Positions 9,542 through 20,200 of a DNA stretch of 64,000 bases are shown piece by piece (within the stretch, counting starts at the first letter, position 1; every line of letters begins with the position of its first letter). The position numbers and the translations under genes are program-made. The DNA comes from Huiozyma naganishii CBS 8797 (lineage: Eukaryota > Ascomycota > Saccharomycetes > Saccharomycetales > Saccharomycetaceae). The notes under the pieces were generated by a model that was given only the letters and a program-made list of their open reading frames with translations, was not told where the DNA came from and did not search any database. The DNA is taken from NCBI RefSeq assembly GCF_000348985.1, contig NC_035930.1:248001-312000 (forward strand), read 5' to 3'.

Positions 9542-10261
9542 TCAGAAGAACCCGTTCTTGAACTTGGTTGGAATGTTCTCCAACTGTATACGCGCCTCGA
9601 GTTCGTCGTCGGTGATGACTGTAGCTCTCGAGGCTCCTCTCTGTATTTTCTCCTCGTGCTCGATTTCGTGCTCGTGGTGAAGCAGTTCATGCTCGACATC
9701 CTCCTTGTGTACCTGTTTTACGTCAGGATCGGAGTCCTTGTGGTACTTGTTCCAGTGGTGGATCTCGTACTCAATCTCGAAATCAGAATGGTGGCCCACA
9801 CCAACACCCAGATCAGGGAACTTGTTACCACGTTTCGCGAAATCCAAGTATTCGCTCTTCAAAATCTTGTCGTCATCGTTGACATCCAGCAATCTCATCA
9901 CAAGACTGACCACTCGCGTGCTCATCTCCTCATCAACAAGCTCGCTGTCGTCATGCGAACCCATCCCATCACCAGTACCAACAACCTCCCGCCTGTTCAG
10001 CCCGTACAGCGACAGAATATCGTTGTCGTCCCAGTATCCCTTCTTCTTGTTGTCATGCACGGCAAAGAACTGCTCAGGGGTATACGTGTCCAATTGATGC
10101 TCGTGCTGCATATGCCATTCCTCCCACGTCTTGCCCTCAGGTGGCCTTTCCGTGTCAACGTTCACGTCGTGAGATTTCTCACCAATCGCAGTGGCGTCCA
10201 CACCGAACGCCAGAGTGGAGTACAAGATACCAGTGTTTATAAGCACCGCACTTAACTTCAT
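9542..10261 (-). CDS. SSP120: SSP120 family, secreted/secretory-pathway EF-hand protein
   Basis: A 239-residue protein from the ATG at 10259-10261. The open frame upstream of this ATG lacks an ATG start and covers the TATA region. A hydrophobic signal peptide (MKLSAVLINTGILYSTLAFG) is followed by WEEWHMQHEHQLDTYTPEQF, characteristic of Ssp120, and by two EF-hand regions, one with the canonical loop DVNDDDKILKSE and one less canonical (DNKKKGYWDDND). The C-terminal third is His/Glu rich. S. cerevisiae Ssp120 is 234 residues and binds Emp46/47-type cargo receptors in the early secretory pathway. A TATATATA box lies at 10331-10338, about 70 bp upstream. It is next to YEF3 as in S. cerevisiae (YLR250W-YLR249W). 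Confidence 0.9.
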   Translation of the reverse strand: MKLSAVLINTGILYSTLAFGVDATAIGEKSHDVNVDTERPPEGKTWEEWHMQHEHQLDTYTPEQFFAVHDNKKKGYWDDNDILSLYGLNRREVVGTGDGMGSHDDSELVDEEMSTRVVSLVMRLLDVNDDDKILKSEYLDFAKRGNKFPDLGVGVGHHSDFEIEYEIHHWNKYHKDSDPDVKQVHKEDVEHELLHHEHEIEHEEKIQRGASRATVITDDELEARIQLENIPTKFKNGFF

Positions 10262-10886
10262 TCTCGATAGTGTCTTGTGTCTCGCCCGCTGACTGCTACT
10301 GAACAGAACTAGCGACTGGCTTAACAGTTCTATATATAAACTGTTGGACACGCTTTGAAAACTGATCCGGACGACTTTTCCCAAAATGTTGTCACTTTCG
10401 TATGCAGTGATATCACATGGTGCTGTCTTTCAGGTCTGAACTTGCTGGAAGCGGGACAAGAAGGTGCGATACACCAGATTAAGACTCTCTCAAGCCAGTA
10501 AGGCAACTGTTGGGTTTTGAAGAATGTGTAGGGGGAGACCGTAATGAAATTTCCTTTCAAATCAAAGTGATAAACAGCGCCCCGTTTATATATATCTATA
10601 CAAAGAGTTAACAGTACAAGAAAAGAAGGAGAATGACCAGTGCAAAACACTGCTGGTTCCCTTCCCATAACTGACACCAGCCAGCCGAGAAACAACTGTG
10701 AGATAGTATTAGAAAGATAAACAAATATTTTTTTGAATTTCTATAGGGCCAAATATGGTAGTACAAAATTATACAGAGGTTGGTTTCAATAAATATAGAA
10801 ACCCGACGAGGAATGGGAAACTAATAAGTCGTTAACAGTTTTTTTCATAGAATTGATAATTGAAAAATGAAAAAGAGGAGTTAGGA
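10262..10886. other. SSP120 promoter and YEF3 3' flank
   Basis: A 625-bp intergenic stretch between two tandem minus-strand genes. It holds the SSP120 TATA box (10331-10338), a second TA-rich stretch near 10588-10600 and the AT-rich YEF3 3' end. I see no further gene or repeat. Confidence 0.6.
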
Positions 10887-13800
10887 TTAGAAGTCTTCTT
10901 CGTCGGAGGACACGTAAGCGTCACCCATTTCCTTCTTCTTCTTCATTCTGTCCTTCTTCTTCTTTCTCAATTCAGCAGACGACAGCTTCTTCTTCTTCTT
11001 ACCACCGGAAATCTTGTTACCCATACCGTCGAACTTGTCCTCTTCGTCTTCCTTCTTTTCGATTCTTGGACCAGCACCTTGACCAGTGACCCAGTTGTGA
11101 CCGGATGGGGTCATAATACCGTCCTTGACGGCCCAGACTTCTTCAGTCAAGTCCTTGGTGAATTCAGCAGAGTGAGTAATGATGATAACACCACCTTCGA
11201 AAGCCTTTAGAGCCTTGGACAAAGCACCCAAAGAGTCTCTGTCCAAATAGTTAGTAGGCTCATCCAAGACGATCAAATGAGGTCTTTGCCATGTACCGGC
11301 AGCCAAGACCAACTTGACCTTTTGACCACCAGACAAACCTCTGATTCTCGAGTGAGAAACCAATTCGGCGTCTAGACCCAACATGGCACAGTGCTGTTCA
11401 ATTTCCTTTCTCGTTAGAGCACGGAATTGACCAGAAGCCAAAGCTTCCTTCATGTCCACTTCAGCGACCATCTTAGAGTGAGATTCGATCAATTCACCTC
11501 TTGGCAACCAAGCGTTGTCAACAGACATCATTGGAACCCATCTCTCGGACTTCATACCAATGTTTTCACCCAACAAGAAGGAACACTCGTACTCGTAGGT
11601 GTTCTTGAACTTTCTTCTGGCTAGAATTTCTTGGATTCTTCTTGGAGTACCTTCGATCTTGAAGATCTTGTTCATGGCTTCAGCATCGTTCTCGTTAATC
11701 TGTCTGTTAGCTCTGTCCATGGTTTCTCTGTCCTCACCGGTTTGGAATCTCCATTGGATGTACTCAGATGGAGTCTTGTCCAAATGGGCTTCGATGTGAG
11801 CGAAAGCGTGTTGCTTAATGTAGGCAATTCTACAGTTCTCGTGGGTGTAGACTTCACCAGAGGTTGGCAACAATTCACCGGTCAAAACGTTAATCAAAGT
11901 GGACTTACCAGCACCGTTTGGACCAATGACGGCAATTCTCGAAGACAAGGAACATTGGAAAGTAACGTCCTTGATTTGAGGCTTGGAGGTACCTGGGTAT
12001 TGGAAAGTCATGTCGGAGACCTTGACGATAGCCTTTTGCTTGGTCTTGACACCTTCCAAGTAACCTGGCTCAGGGAATCTGAACTCCAAGTCGGAGGCAC
12101 CCAATTCGTAGTAGGACTTAGCGGCTGGGACTCTCTTGACCAACTCAGATAGGTTACCCTTGTACTTTCTCAACTTCAAACCTTCGTAATGGATAATGTA
12201 TTGACAGATCTTGTCCAAGAAACCGGAGTCGTGAGACACAGTGATGGAGGTGATACCACAGGTGTTCAAGTAGTTGACCAACCAAGCGACGTTGACGGTA
12301 TCCAAATGGTTAGTTGGTTCATCCAACAACAGGATATCGGCGTTCTTCAAGACGGCTCTGGCCAAGGCCAACTTCATCTTCCAACCACCAGATAGGGAGG
12401 CAATTGGCATAGCGATCATTTCGTCGGAGAAGCCGAACTCCTTCAACTTAGCGATAATCTCTTCTCTGGTACCGACGTCACCTTCGAAGACGAAGTCGAC
12501 GACGGAGGTGTCAGCCTTGGTACCATCAATGTCGTGCTCGACGTAGACGGTTCTACATTCTTCTTGAGTTGGGAAACCGTCAACTTGACCGTTGGCGATA
12601 GCTCTCATCAAGGTAGACTTACCAGCACCGTTTGGACCACATAGACCGTATCTTCTACCTCTCTTCAATCTCAATTGAGTCTTGTTCAACAAGATCTTGG
12701 CACCGTAAGCCAAGGAGAACTCACAGTTACACAAGTCTTCACCTTCGTCTTCTTCGTCATCGAAAGATGGACCAGTTGGAATGTTGTCGACGGCCAACTT
12801 TCTGTATTCGTCCAAGACTTCCTTGGCGTTTCTTTCGTGCATGAAGATGGTCATATATGGGGTGATCTGGTTGAACCACGTTGGTTGATCAATGACTCTT
12901 TCGTCGATCAAGTCGGCGGCCAAAGCGGCAATGTATTCGACGACGATCTTGAATCTTGGAGCGACCTTTTCGTTAGCCAACAGCTTCTCGATCAAAGCCA
13001 AAGTGGTGGAGACGTCACCGGCGTGGGAGACTTCTGGAAGGGAGTCATCGTCACCGACGTTACCGACTCTCTTCAAAGTCTTCAAAGCTCTCAAAGTAAC
13101 TTCACGGGCTTCTGGGTCAGCAATGGTGGAGAAGTTACCCTTCAAACCCGGCAACAACTTACCCAAGAAAGGAGCAACAACTTGAGGGTCTTCGACCAGC
13201 TTACACATGTTGTCGATAATGACAGCAGCTTTACGCTTGATGGAAGTGTCTCTCTCGGCCAAACCTCTGGACAACAATGGGACCATGATGGACAGAGTAG
13301 CTGGAGTGACTTCAGCGACGAAAGTGGTGGCACCCAACAAGTGGACGGTTTCTGGGACCAACTTAGGGTCAGCGATACAGCCGATCAATTCTGGGATGAA
13401 ACGGTCAATATCCTTGTTCTGGACGGTTTCAGTGGCCTTGGTCATGGTGGCGGTAGCAGCCGATTTGACCTCCTTCTTTGTGTCCCACATGGCTTCGGAC
13501 AAGACAGGAATCAATTCTGGCATTCTTAGAGCGACTTGCTCCTTAGCGGCGTCGACCAAAGCGGTAATGGCGGCCAAGACGGCGACCTTCTCTTGCCATT
13601 TGTTAGACTCAGACAATCTAACGGTCAAGTGAGGCAACAAAGCCTTGATAGCGACTGGGTTGATAGCCTTAACGACGGCAATCAAACATTCAGAGGCCAA
13701 AGTTTGCAACTCTTTCTCCTTGTCACCGGTCTTTTCACAGATACCTTCGACAAGGTCGACCATGAATGGCTCGACAGATGGGGACAAGTTAGCCTCACTA

Positions 13801-14024
13801 CAGATGTGAGTGATAGCGGCTAAGATGTTAGCAGCGGTCTTCTTGTCCTTAGCGGCCTTCTTCAACTCGTTGAAGAAGTGTTCAGGAATGTCATGCTCAA
13901 TGATGTTGCCGTTCAAGAAGGACGAAACGTCGGTAGCGACCTCTTGTCTGGAACCAGCATCAGCGGTGGAAAGTTTTTGGAAAAGTTCTTCCAGAATCTG
14001 GATTGATTCCTGAGAGTCGGACAT
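10887..14024 (-). CDS. YEF3: YEF3, translation elongation factor 3 (ABC-F-like ATPase)
   Basis: A 1045-residue protein starting at an ATG (14022-14024), against 1044 in S. cerevisiae. Residues 1 to about 320 are HEAT repeats; then come two ABC ATPase domains, each with GPNGAGKST (Walker A), an LSGG signature ([13 protein letters not shown] and [14 protein letters not shown]) and Walker B ([11 protein letters not shown] and [11 protein letters not shown]). A chromodomain-like insert sits in the second ABC domain. The C-terminal tail is strongly basic ([17 protein letters not shown]) and ends SSDEEDF. eEF3 is the fungal factor that releases E-site tRNA during elongation. Codon choice is very restricted, as for a highly expressed gene. 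The S. cerevisiae paralogue HEF3 is not in this window. Confidence 0.98.
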   Translation of the reverse strand: MSDSQESIQILEELFQKLSTADAGSRQEVATDVSSFLNGNIIEHDIPEHFFNELKKAAKDKKTAANILAAITHICSEANLSPSVEPFMVDLVEGICEKTGDKEKELQTLASECLIAVVKAINPVAIKALLPHLTVRLSESNKWQEKVAVLAAITALVDAAKEQVALRMPELIPVLSEAMWDTKKEVKSAATATMTKATETVQNKDIDRFIPELIGCIADPKLVPETVHLLGATTFVAEVTPATLSIMVPLLSRGLAERDTSIKRKAAVIIDNMCKLVEDPQVVAPFLGKLLPGLKGNFSTIADPEAREVTLRALKTLKRVGNVGDDDSLPEVSHAGDVSTTLALIEKLLANEKVAPRFKIVVEYIAALAADLIDERVIDQPTWFNQITPYMTIFMHERNAKEVLDEYRKLAVDNIPTGPSFDDEEDEGEDLCNCEFSLAYGAKILLNKTQLRLKRGRRYGLCGPNGAGKSTLMRAIANGQVDGFPTQEECRTVYVEHDIDGTKADTSVVDFVFEGDVGTREEIIAKLKEFGFSDEMIAMPIASLSGGWKMKLALARAVLKNADILLLDEPTNHLDTVNVAWLVNYLNTCGITSITVSHDSGFLDKICQYIIHYEGLKLRKYKGNLSELVKRVPAAKSYYELGASDLEFRFPEPGYLEGVKTKQKAIVKVSDMTFQYPGTSKPQIKDVTFQCSLSSRIAVIGPNGAGKSTLINVLTGELLPTSGEVYTHENCRIAYIKQHAFAHIEAHLDKTPSEYIQWRFQTGEDRETMDRANRQINENDAEAMNKIFKIEGTPRRIQEILARRKFKNTYEYECSFLLGENIGMKSERWVPMMSVDNAWLPRGELIESHSKMVAEVDMKEALASGQFRALTRKEIEQHCAMLGLDAELVSHSRIRGLSGGQKVKLVLAAGTWQRPHLIVLDEPTNYLDRDSLGALSKALKAFEGGVIIITHSAEFTKDLTEEVWAVKDGIMTPSGHNWVTGQGAGPRIEKKEDEEDKFDGMGNKISGGKKKKKLSSAELRKKKKDRMKKKKEMGDAYVSSDEEDF

Positions 14025-14216
14025 TTTCTTTCCTTAACCTGTTGAGGATTTGGCGATCGTTTTGTGAAAGAAGAGAAGAGAAGAGAATAAGAGAAGAACG
14101 AGGTAAAGAGAGAAAGTTTTTTTTTCCAATTAGTTGCTCGTGAGAGCTGTTATATTTAATAAAAAAAAAATTTACACTGAGTCCAAAATACCGTCAAGTT
14201 GGTCGAAAGAGAGAGA

Positions 14217-14378
14217 AAAATTTTTCACTTTAACGTTCGCCGATGAATTTCTTTTTCCCGCCACAGAAACACCCGCACAACGACACACGGAAGTGCTCAT
14301 CGCCATGAAAAAAAAGAACAAAAAAGATGAGTCTTCGTCGAAAACGACAAACACAAAAATGAAGAGGTGAAAATTTTT
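14217..14378. promoter_or_regulatory. Candidate Rap1, PAC and RRPE sites upstream of YEF3
   Basis: ACACCCGCACAAC (14269-14281) matches the Rap1 consensus ACACCCRYACAYM at all but one position. AAAATTTTTCA (14217-14227) and TGAAAATTTTT (14368-14378) are RRPE-like. CGATGAG on the minus strand (14296-14302) is a PAC core. All lie 190-355 bp upstream of the YEF3 ATG. These factors commonly serve translation genes in yeast. The motifs are seen directly; their use is inferred. Confidence 0.55.
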
Positions 14379-14615
14379 TCCTTTTCTTTTTACGCTGGGA
14401 CACACCAAAAAAAGCAATGCAGTGTCCTGCAGCGTCCCAAAACGGCAAGAAACCCGATGACGTTGCGGGTAACGGCCACACGCACAGAAAAGGAAACAAA
14501 AATAATCACGCCATACGGGTTCCTTTCTTTTTTCGGACTTTACCGCCCAGCGACTGCGGGGCAGAGCGATGGGCGGAATTGTAAATGCGACAGGTAATAG
14601 ATGGTACGCATCGGT

Positions 14616-14649
14616 TATAGTGTATACACACATATACGTATACACTATA
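14616..14649. repeat. Perfect 11-bp inverted repeat downstream of RCK2
   Basis: TATAGTGTATA (14616-14626) and TATACACTATA (14639-14649) are exact reverse complements around a 12-nt spacer. They lie 60-95 bp past the RCK2 stop. They may belong to RCK2 3'-end formation, since TA-rich efficiency elements are usual there, or form a cruciform. Confidence 0.6.
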
Positions 14650-14711
14650 TGGGTAAGGGGGATGAGGCACTGGGTCGAGTCTCTGGAATGTGGTCTGATT
14701 TCTTGCTTTGT

Positions 14712-16556
14712 TTATACCGACACAACCTCTGCTACCATGTTATCCATGAGCTTGCCCTGCTTCTCTTTCCTTCTTTGGACGATTGTGGACGCGTTCAGAC
14801 TCAGTGGGAAATTCTGTTCGTTCAGGTTGTGCGACTCTAACTCCTCGTTGAATTGCATCTTGTCATCCAAACCTTCCTCGTCCTCCTCCTCATTCAGTGA
14901 ATATAGATTGGCGTGTCTCGCCCGTGGCGAAAGTTTCTTCGCCTCCTCAATACGCTGGACTGCATTGCTCACGTCGAATGCATCCCGCATCACCACCGCC
15001 GCTGGGGAATATAGGATAGACGGGTCCTCGTTCCGGAACATCTGCATCATCTTCTTCTTGTGCGTGCTGCTCTTCCTTATCTTGCTTCTCTCGGGGACCA
15101 CGGGGACCCTCGACTTCTTCCTTGACTTCAAATTCACCTCGCTGTCGTACTTGTTCAGCCAGGGGTCCGCTAAAAACTCGTCAATGTCGTACCTTTTCTC
15201 CGGGTTCACCTCCAACAGGTTTCTCACACAATTCTTCGCACCGTCACTGATCTCGTCCCACCAGGGGCTTAAAAATGTGTACTCGCCTCTAGAGATCTTC
15301 TCCGTCAAAACGTCAATCTTATCGTCGTAGAAAGGTGGGAATCCACACAGCATAGTGTACAAAACACACCCGATCCCCCAAAGGTCCACTTGCATCGAGT
15401 ACCTCTCGTCTTTGACCACTTCAGGGGCAGTGTATCCAACAGTCCCGCATGGCGTCTTTGTATTATCGTGGTAGATTTGCTTGGAAAGCCCAAAGTCGGT
15501 CAATTTAACGGTACCGATCCCACCACTACCGACACCCAGTATGAATACCCCCTCGTCCAATTTCGTATTTGGATCATCTGATTCCCTCAATTTGGGGTGT
15601 GGGTTTGCAATGTATTTGATGGGTTCGTACAACAAGTTCTCCGGCTTAATATCACGGTGGACGATCCCGATGGAGTGGAGGTGCTTCACAGCGACACCCA
15701 ACTGTCTAATGATGTGTCTCGAAAGATCCTCCGAGAAGTAAGTGAATTTGACAATGACGTTGAAAATCTCCCCTCCCTTCAAAAGCTCCTGTACTATGTA
15801 GTAGTACGACCTGGTCTCCTTGAAATCGATGAACTTCACAACGTTCGGGCAGTTACCAGACACGATCTTGTGCAAAGTGACCTCTTTCAACACTTGCTCC
15901 TTCGTGGATAGTTTCTCGGTGTTCCCTGCACCACCCGCGGCAGTAGTCGCAGTAGCTACTGGTGTCAAATGATCCTTCTTGATCACTTTGATTGCCACCT
16001 CCTTGTAGTTCTTCGCCAAGAAACTGTCCCCGACGGGTTTCGCACGGAACACCCTCGAAAAAGCACCTTCCCCGATCTTATCCACCAAGAAATAATCCGT
16101 AATCTCCTCTTGTTCGTTGAAGAACGACGAGGGGCCATTAATCGCGGTCTCCGTTATCGGAACGTCATCCGTGGCCTCATCGGAAAGGATCATGTCCGAT
16201 GAGCAAGCGGAGGAGACAGACATCGAAGAACTGAAGGACCCTGAGTTTTCAACGAGCTGTTCTGCGGGGAACTCGCCCCCCTCATCCAGAAACACCTGTT
16301 CGTCAACCCGCACAGAATCATCACCCACTTGCTGCCTGGGCACCGCATCGCCACCAAACGCATAATCCATTTCAGCGGACCTCGGAGAACCAGAAACGGT
16401 CAAATTCCTCAGTTTACTCTCCATCGATGCCATTTTTGTGTTTTTGTCTCTATTAGTTTCGCTAGTACCAACCGTCTTGCTATGACTCTGTTTCTTACTA
16501 TTACCACTACTATTATTATTATTCCCACCGCCAAATATCGCCTTCAATTTATTCAT
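14712..16556 (-). CDS. RCK2: RCK2-type CaMK-family protein kinase (MAPKAP kinase)
   Basis: A 614-residue protein from the ATG at 16554-16556; an open upstream extension begins at TTG. After an Asn/Ser-rich N-terminus, the kinase domain runs from about residue 153 to 468. It has a glycine loop IGEGAFSRVF, catalytic HRDIKPENLLYEP, DFGLSKQI and the activation-segment end GTVGYTAPEVV. The catalytic loop is followed by an insert (ESDDPNTKLDEGVF), as in the Rck family. S. cerevisiae Rck2 (610 residues) is phosphorylated by Hog1 and attenuates translation in stress by acting on eEF2. It lies between YEF3 and IRC20 as in S. cerevisiae (YLR247C-249W). RCK1 is the alternative name, but synteny and length favour RCK2. 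Confidence 0.93.
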   Translation of the reverse strand: MNKLKAIFGGGNNNNSSGNSKKQSHSKTVGTSETNRDKNTKMASMESKLRNLTVSGSPRSAEMDYAFGGDAVPRQQVGDDSVRVDEQVFLDEGGEFPAEQLVENSGSFSSSMSVSSACSSDMILSDEATDDVPITETAINGPSSFFNEQEEITDYFLVDKIGEGAFSRVFRAKPVGDSFLAKNYKEVAIKVIKKDHLTPVATATTAAGGAGNTEKLSTKEQVLKEVTLHKIVSGNCPNVVKFIDFKETRSYYYIVQELLKGGEIFNVIVKFTYFSEDLSRHIIRQLGVAVKHLHSIGIVHRDIKPENLLYEPIKYIANPHPKLRESDDPNTKLDEGVFILGVGSGGIGTVKLTDFGLSKQIYHDNTKTPCGTVGYTAPEVVKDERYSMQVDLWGIGCVLYTMLCGFPPFYDDKIDVLTEKISRGEYTFLSPWWDEISDGAKNCVRNLLEVNPEKRYDIDEFLADPWLNKYDSEVNLKSRKKSRVPVVPERSKIRKSSTHKKKMMQMFRNEDPSILYSPAAVVMRDAFDVSNAVQRIEEAKKLSPRARHANLYSLNEEEDEEGLDDKMQFNEELESHNLNEQNFPLSLNASTIVQRRKEKQGKLMDNMVAEVVSV

Positions 16557-16887
16557 CGCTTGTGGGTACAACAAATATATACAAACACGCGCAGCGGGTT
16601 GCCAACAAAAGCCAGATCTATTTTCCTCCAAAAAGAAAAGGAAACAAAAGCACCCTTTCTCCCTTTATTTCCCCACCTACCCTTTCTAAATCTCTTGCGA
16701 GTGAAGAAGTGCGTGAGAGAGATATACAGTTGCTTCCGCGACAGAGACCCCCCTTCGGAAACCTTAACTTTGCAGTGCTCCCCAGGTCGAGGAACAAATC
16801 AAACCCGCAAAAAAGATGCAAAGCCTTCGACAAAAATTTGCCTCGAAGAAAAAAAAAAAAAAAAAGAGAGCGACGTGCTGCAACCGA

Positions 16888-16895
16888 TGACGTCA
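16888..16895. promoter_or_regulatory. CRE/ATF palindrome TGACGTCA in the RCK2-IRC20 shared promoter
   Basis: A perfect TGACGTCA lies 332 bp upstream of the RCK2 ATG and 335 bp upstream of the IRC20 ATG. In yeast this is the Sko1/Aca CRE site, and Sko1 acts under the Hog1 kinase that also activates Rck2. A link between the two is inference. The rest of 16557-17229 holds an A-rich tract near 16849-16864 and no gene. Confidence 0.5.
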
Positions 16896-17229
16896 TTTGA
16901 TGGGGACAGAGACAGCGATACACTGACGATAGTGAGTGCGGGGAGGGCAGCGGCCAGACTTGTGGCTCCACTCGTGTGACTTGGACAGTTGCCAGTGGGT
17001 GTTGGTGTTCTTGGCGAGTGAGTCGGAGCGGGGACGTGGAGTGGCGTGGCAGGTGTGTGTGTGTGTCGTGTGCAGTGACCGTTTCCCCTTTAGGGCATCT
17101 GAGACGTGCAGATCGTAGACGGTTTTTGGAAGTATGTGAGTGAAGTCGCTGGAACCTGGGAGAAGTGCTCATCGGTGATTTTGCAAGCGTCAGGGATCAC
17201 GCCGTGGCTCTTAGTGGGCTCAGTACACT

Positions 17230-20200
17230 ATGTTGAGATTCATAAGTGTGGATATACCGTCTGGGGACGTTGAGTTTGCGGTGGGTTTGTCCGAACTGCA
17301 CTCTCGCGGTGTTGATGCTGGCACAGACGTTCAGAACAAAATTGTCTCGCCGAAACGGCGTCTGCACTTGGTGTCGTTCCAGATTTGCGTCGGTACTTTA
17401 AAACAGGCGGTGGATGTGGACGGTGTGCCCGTGTCGTTGTTTCTTGACGCGGGTCGCACGCTACAAGTGTTTATTCACGATGACTTGTTTTGTAAAATTG
17501 ATCTGGACAATGAGCTGGTAGGAGATGATGTGGCGATGTACCTGCTGGAACTGGCCACTTGGCACTCTTTACAGAATAAATTGAGAGCACAGTTGACCCG
17601 AGAGGAACCTCCACGCAAGAGAGTGAGACTCGATGACTCCACTACGAAAGAACAACAGAGACAACTCCGACAGTTGCAAAGGAAATGTAAAGATTTGGAA
17701 TTGACAAATATACGGCTGCAATACCAGGGAACCGCACAGGGTACGTTCATTATATCGTTTGACGTTTCCCTCATTTTCAAGGAAAACCAATGCAATAAGT
17801 TTTCCGTGGAGACAAACAGGTTTTTGGATCTTTTGAGCTCGACGCACACGCACTACCTCCTGGAAAGTCACGAGGCAAATTCCAACTTTATACAAAGACT
17901 TTTTTTGGAACAGACAGTGAAACATACAAATGACATTCTAAGGGATAAGCTCTTACCGGGGGATACAGTGACAAACTTGAATCTAAAGCTACTGACATTC
18001 CAGAGGAGGAGTGTCCAATGGCTGCTCGACAAGGAACGCTCAGCATATAAGATAGATAAACCGGGGCAGGACAGTATTGACAAAGACACAATACTGACTT
18101 TTCTTAATGATAGAATTTGCTATGGGTATGAGTTGCTGGACTCGTCAGTCGAAGAAAATGCCATGTATTGGAACAGATTCACAAATTTCTGCTTACCTTA
18201 CAAATATGCACTGGGTGTATTTGAAGATTTCCATGAGAGGGGGACTCTTCGAGTCGGTGCGAAGGGGTTGCTATCAGAGGAGATGGGTCTGGGCAAGACA
18301 ATCGAAGTTTTGGCATTGGTTTTGTTAAACCGTCGCCACTTGAAGAACCAAACGGGTAAAACTTATCAAAACAGAGAAAGAAAAGTAATTCACCAGACTA
18401 AGACAACTTTACTCATCTGTCCAAACGCGCTTCTCAAACAATGGGTCAACGAGATCGAAACACATACAACACAGGGATCGCTTTCCGTGTTCCATTACCT
18501 TGGGTATAACGACGTTATTGAAAGATTTGGTACCTCGAATATCACAGAGATAATCGTTAAGTTATCCCAGTACGATATCATCATCACAACATACAACGTT
18601 ATCAACTTAGAACTTCACTACGCTCAGTACAACGCAAATATAAGGTCGAGAAGAAACCAGTACACTACTCCCAAGTACGATTACTCCTCCCCGCTGTCAT
18701 TGATGGAATTTTGGAGAATTGTACTGGACGAGGTCCAAATGCTGAAAAGTGACAACACACAGATTGCCAAGTGTACCAGTCTATTGAGTAGGATCCATAC
18801 ATGGGGGGTCTCTGGTACCCCTGTGCAAACGGTGCGTGACATACAAACCATCTTTTCGTACTTGAAAATTCAGCCGTTTGCGGAACTGAACGACATTATT
18901 ATGAAATTGGATATGAGTTTGAGGAAAAGAAGTCCATCTTCAGAGATATTACGTAACGGCGTTCGATTCTCATTGCAGAAACTCATGTCAATTTTTTTAA
19001 AATATGACATCTGCATCAGACATACTAAAAATGACGTCGCTCATCAAATCCACCTACCAAAGCAAACCAACTACATCATCCCTCTTGAATTTAACCCCAT
19101 TGAATGGGATAATTACTTGAATTTATGGAACGATTTCATTGCTGATTCCCATTTTGGTCCCAATGGGGAAAACGAAACCAATTTGTCATCCATACAGCTA
19201 AATCAATGGTTGGTAAGGTTGCGCTACCTGTGTTGCCATGCGATTATTCCCGAAAATATCGCTGATATGTTTGCATCCAAACATGGCAAGTCATTGAGAA
19301 AGAACCGCAAACTGAACGATATGTCAAAAGAAGATGAGCAGAAATCTGCCGTTAAAAACATTGACGATGTTTTAAAATTGATGCAAGTAGATGCTATGGA
19401 TACCTTGAACTCGTTGTACAGGGAGAATGTCCAGCTACAGATTAAATCTGCACAAGTCACAATGGAACTAGACCACGATCCTGAAGCGGGGATAGCTTTG
19501 CTGTGTAAAGTGATCACCGGGATAATGAGAGATTTGGAGAATAAGTTCCAAATAGCTGATGTGTTTTCGTTGGATAATGAGAAATCCAGTAATGTTAAAG
19601 TGCGGCCATATTTTGACTTGTTACACCAGAGTTATTTTTTTATCGGGACTGGGTACTATTTCTTAGGTTCTAAGAAGCTGGAATTGGTCGACGAGGAAAA
19701 TGAAAAGATCAAACTTTTGGAAAATGGCTCGCCATTAAAGGAGTACGCAGAGGTTTACACACCAATGGAAATGGCACAGATTGAGAAAAACCAACAAGCG
19801 GAAAAAAAGAATTATGATATTGCTGAGAAGTTGAGAAAGAAAATGCTGTTGGAAAGGTCAGAGGTAGTCACGGAAACTACTAATGAAACCAGAGAGCTTT
19901 TTGATAAGGATGAATCTGGGAAATACTCCACAACCCTCGACATTATTGAGTTTGACGGAGCAAATGACTGGTCTGCAAACCACTTAGTAGCTACTGTGTT
20001 TAAAGCGTTGAGGCACATGATTCAATTGTTGAATAAGCAGGCTGAGCAGTTCAATGAGCTTACCAGCAACCTCTCGGAACTTCTTTACAAGCCAATTACG
20101 GGGGAATATGATGAAGAAAATGAAGATGCCAAAGCAGAAGAGTATTCCAACTCTTTAGATGACCAGGACAAAATCTTTGCCATCTTTCACTGTTTAGAAG

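Noticed and set aside
12675..13529. A 284-codon plus-strand frame inside YEF3
   Set aside because: Antisense to a highly codon-biased gene, which suppresses stops on the opposite strand.
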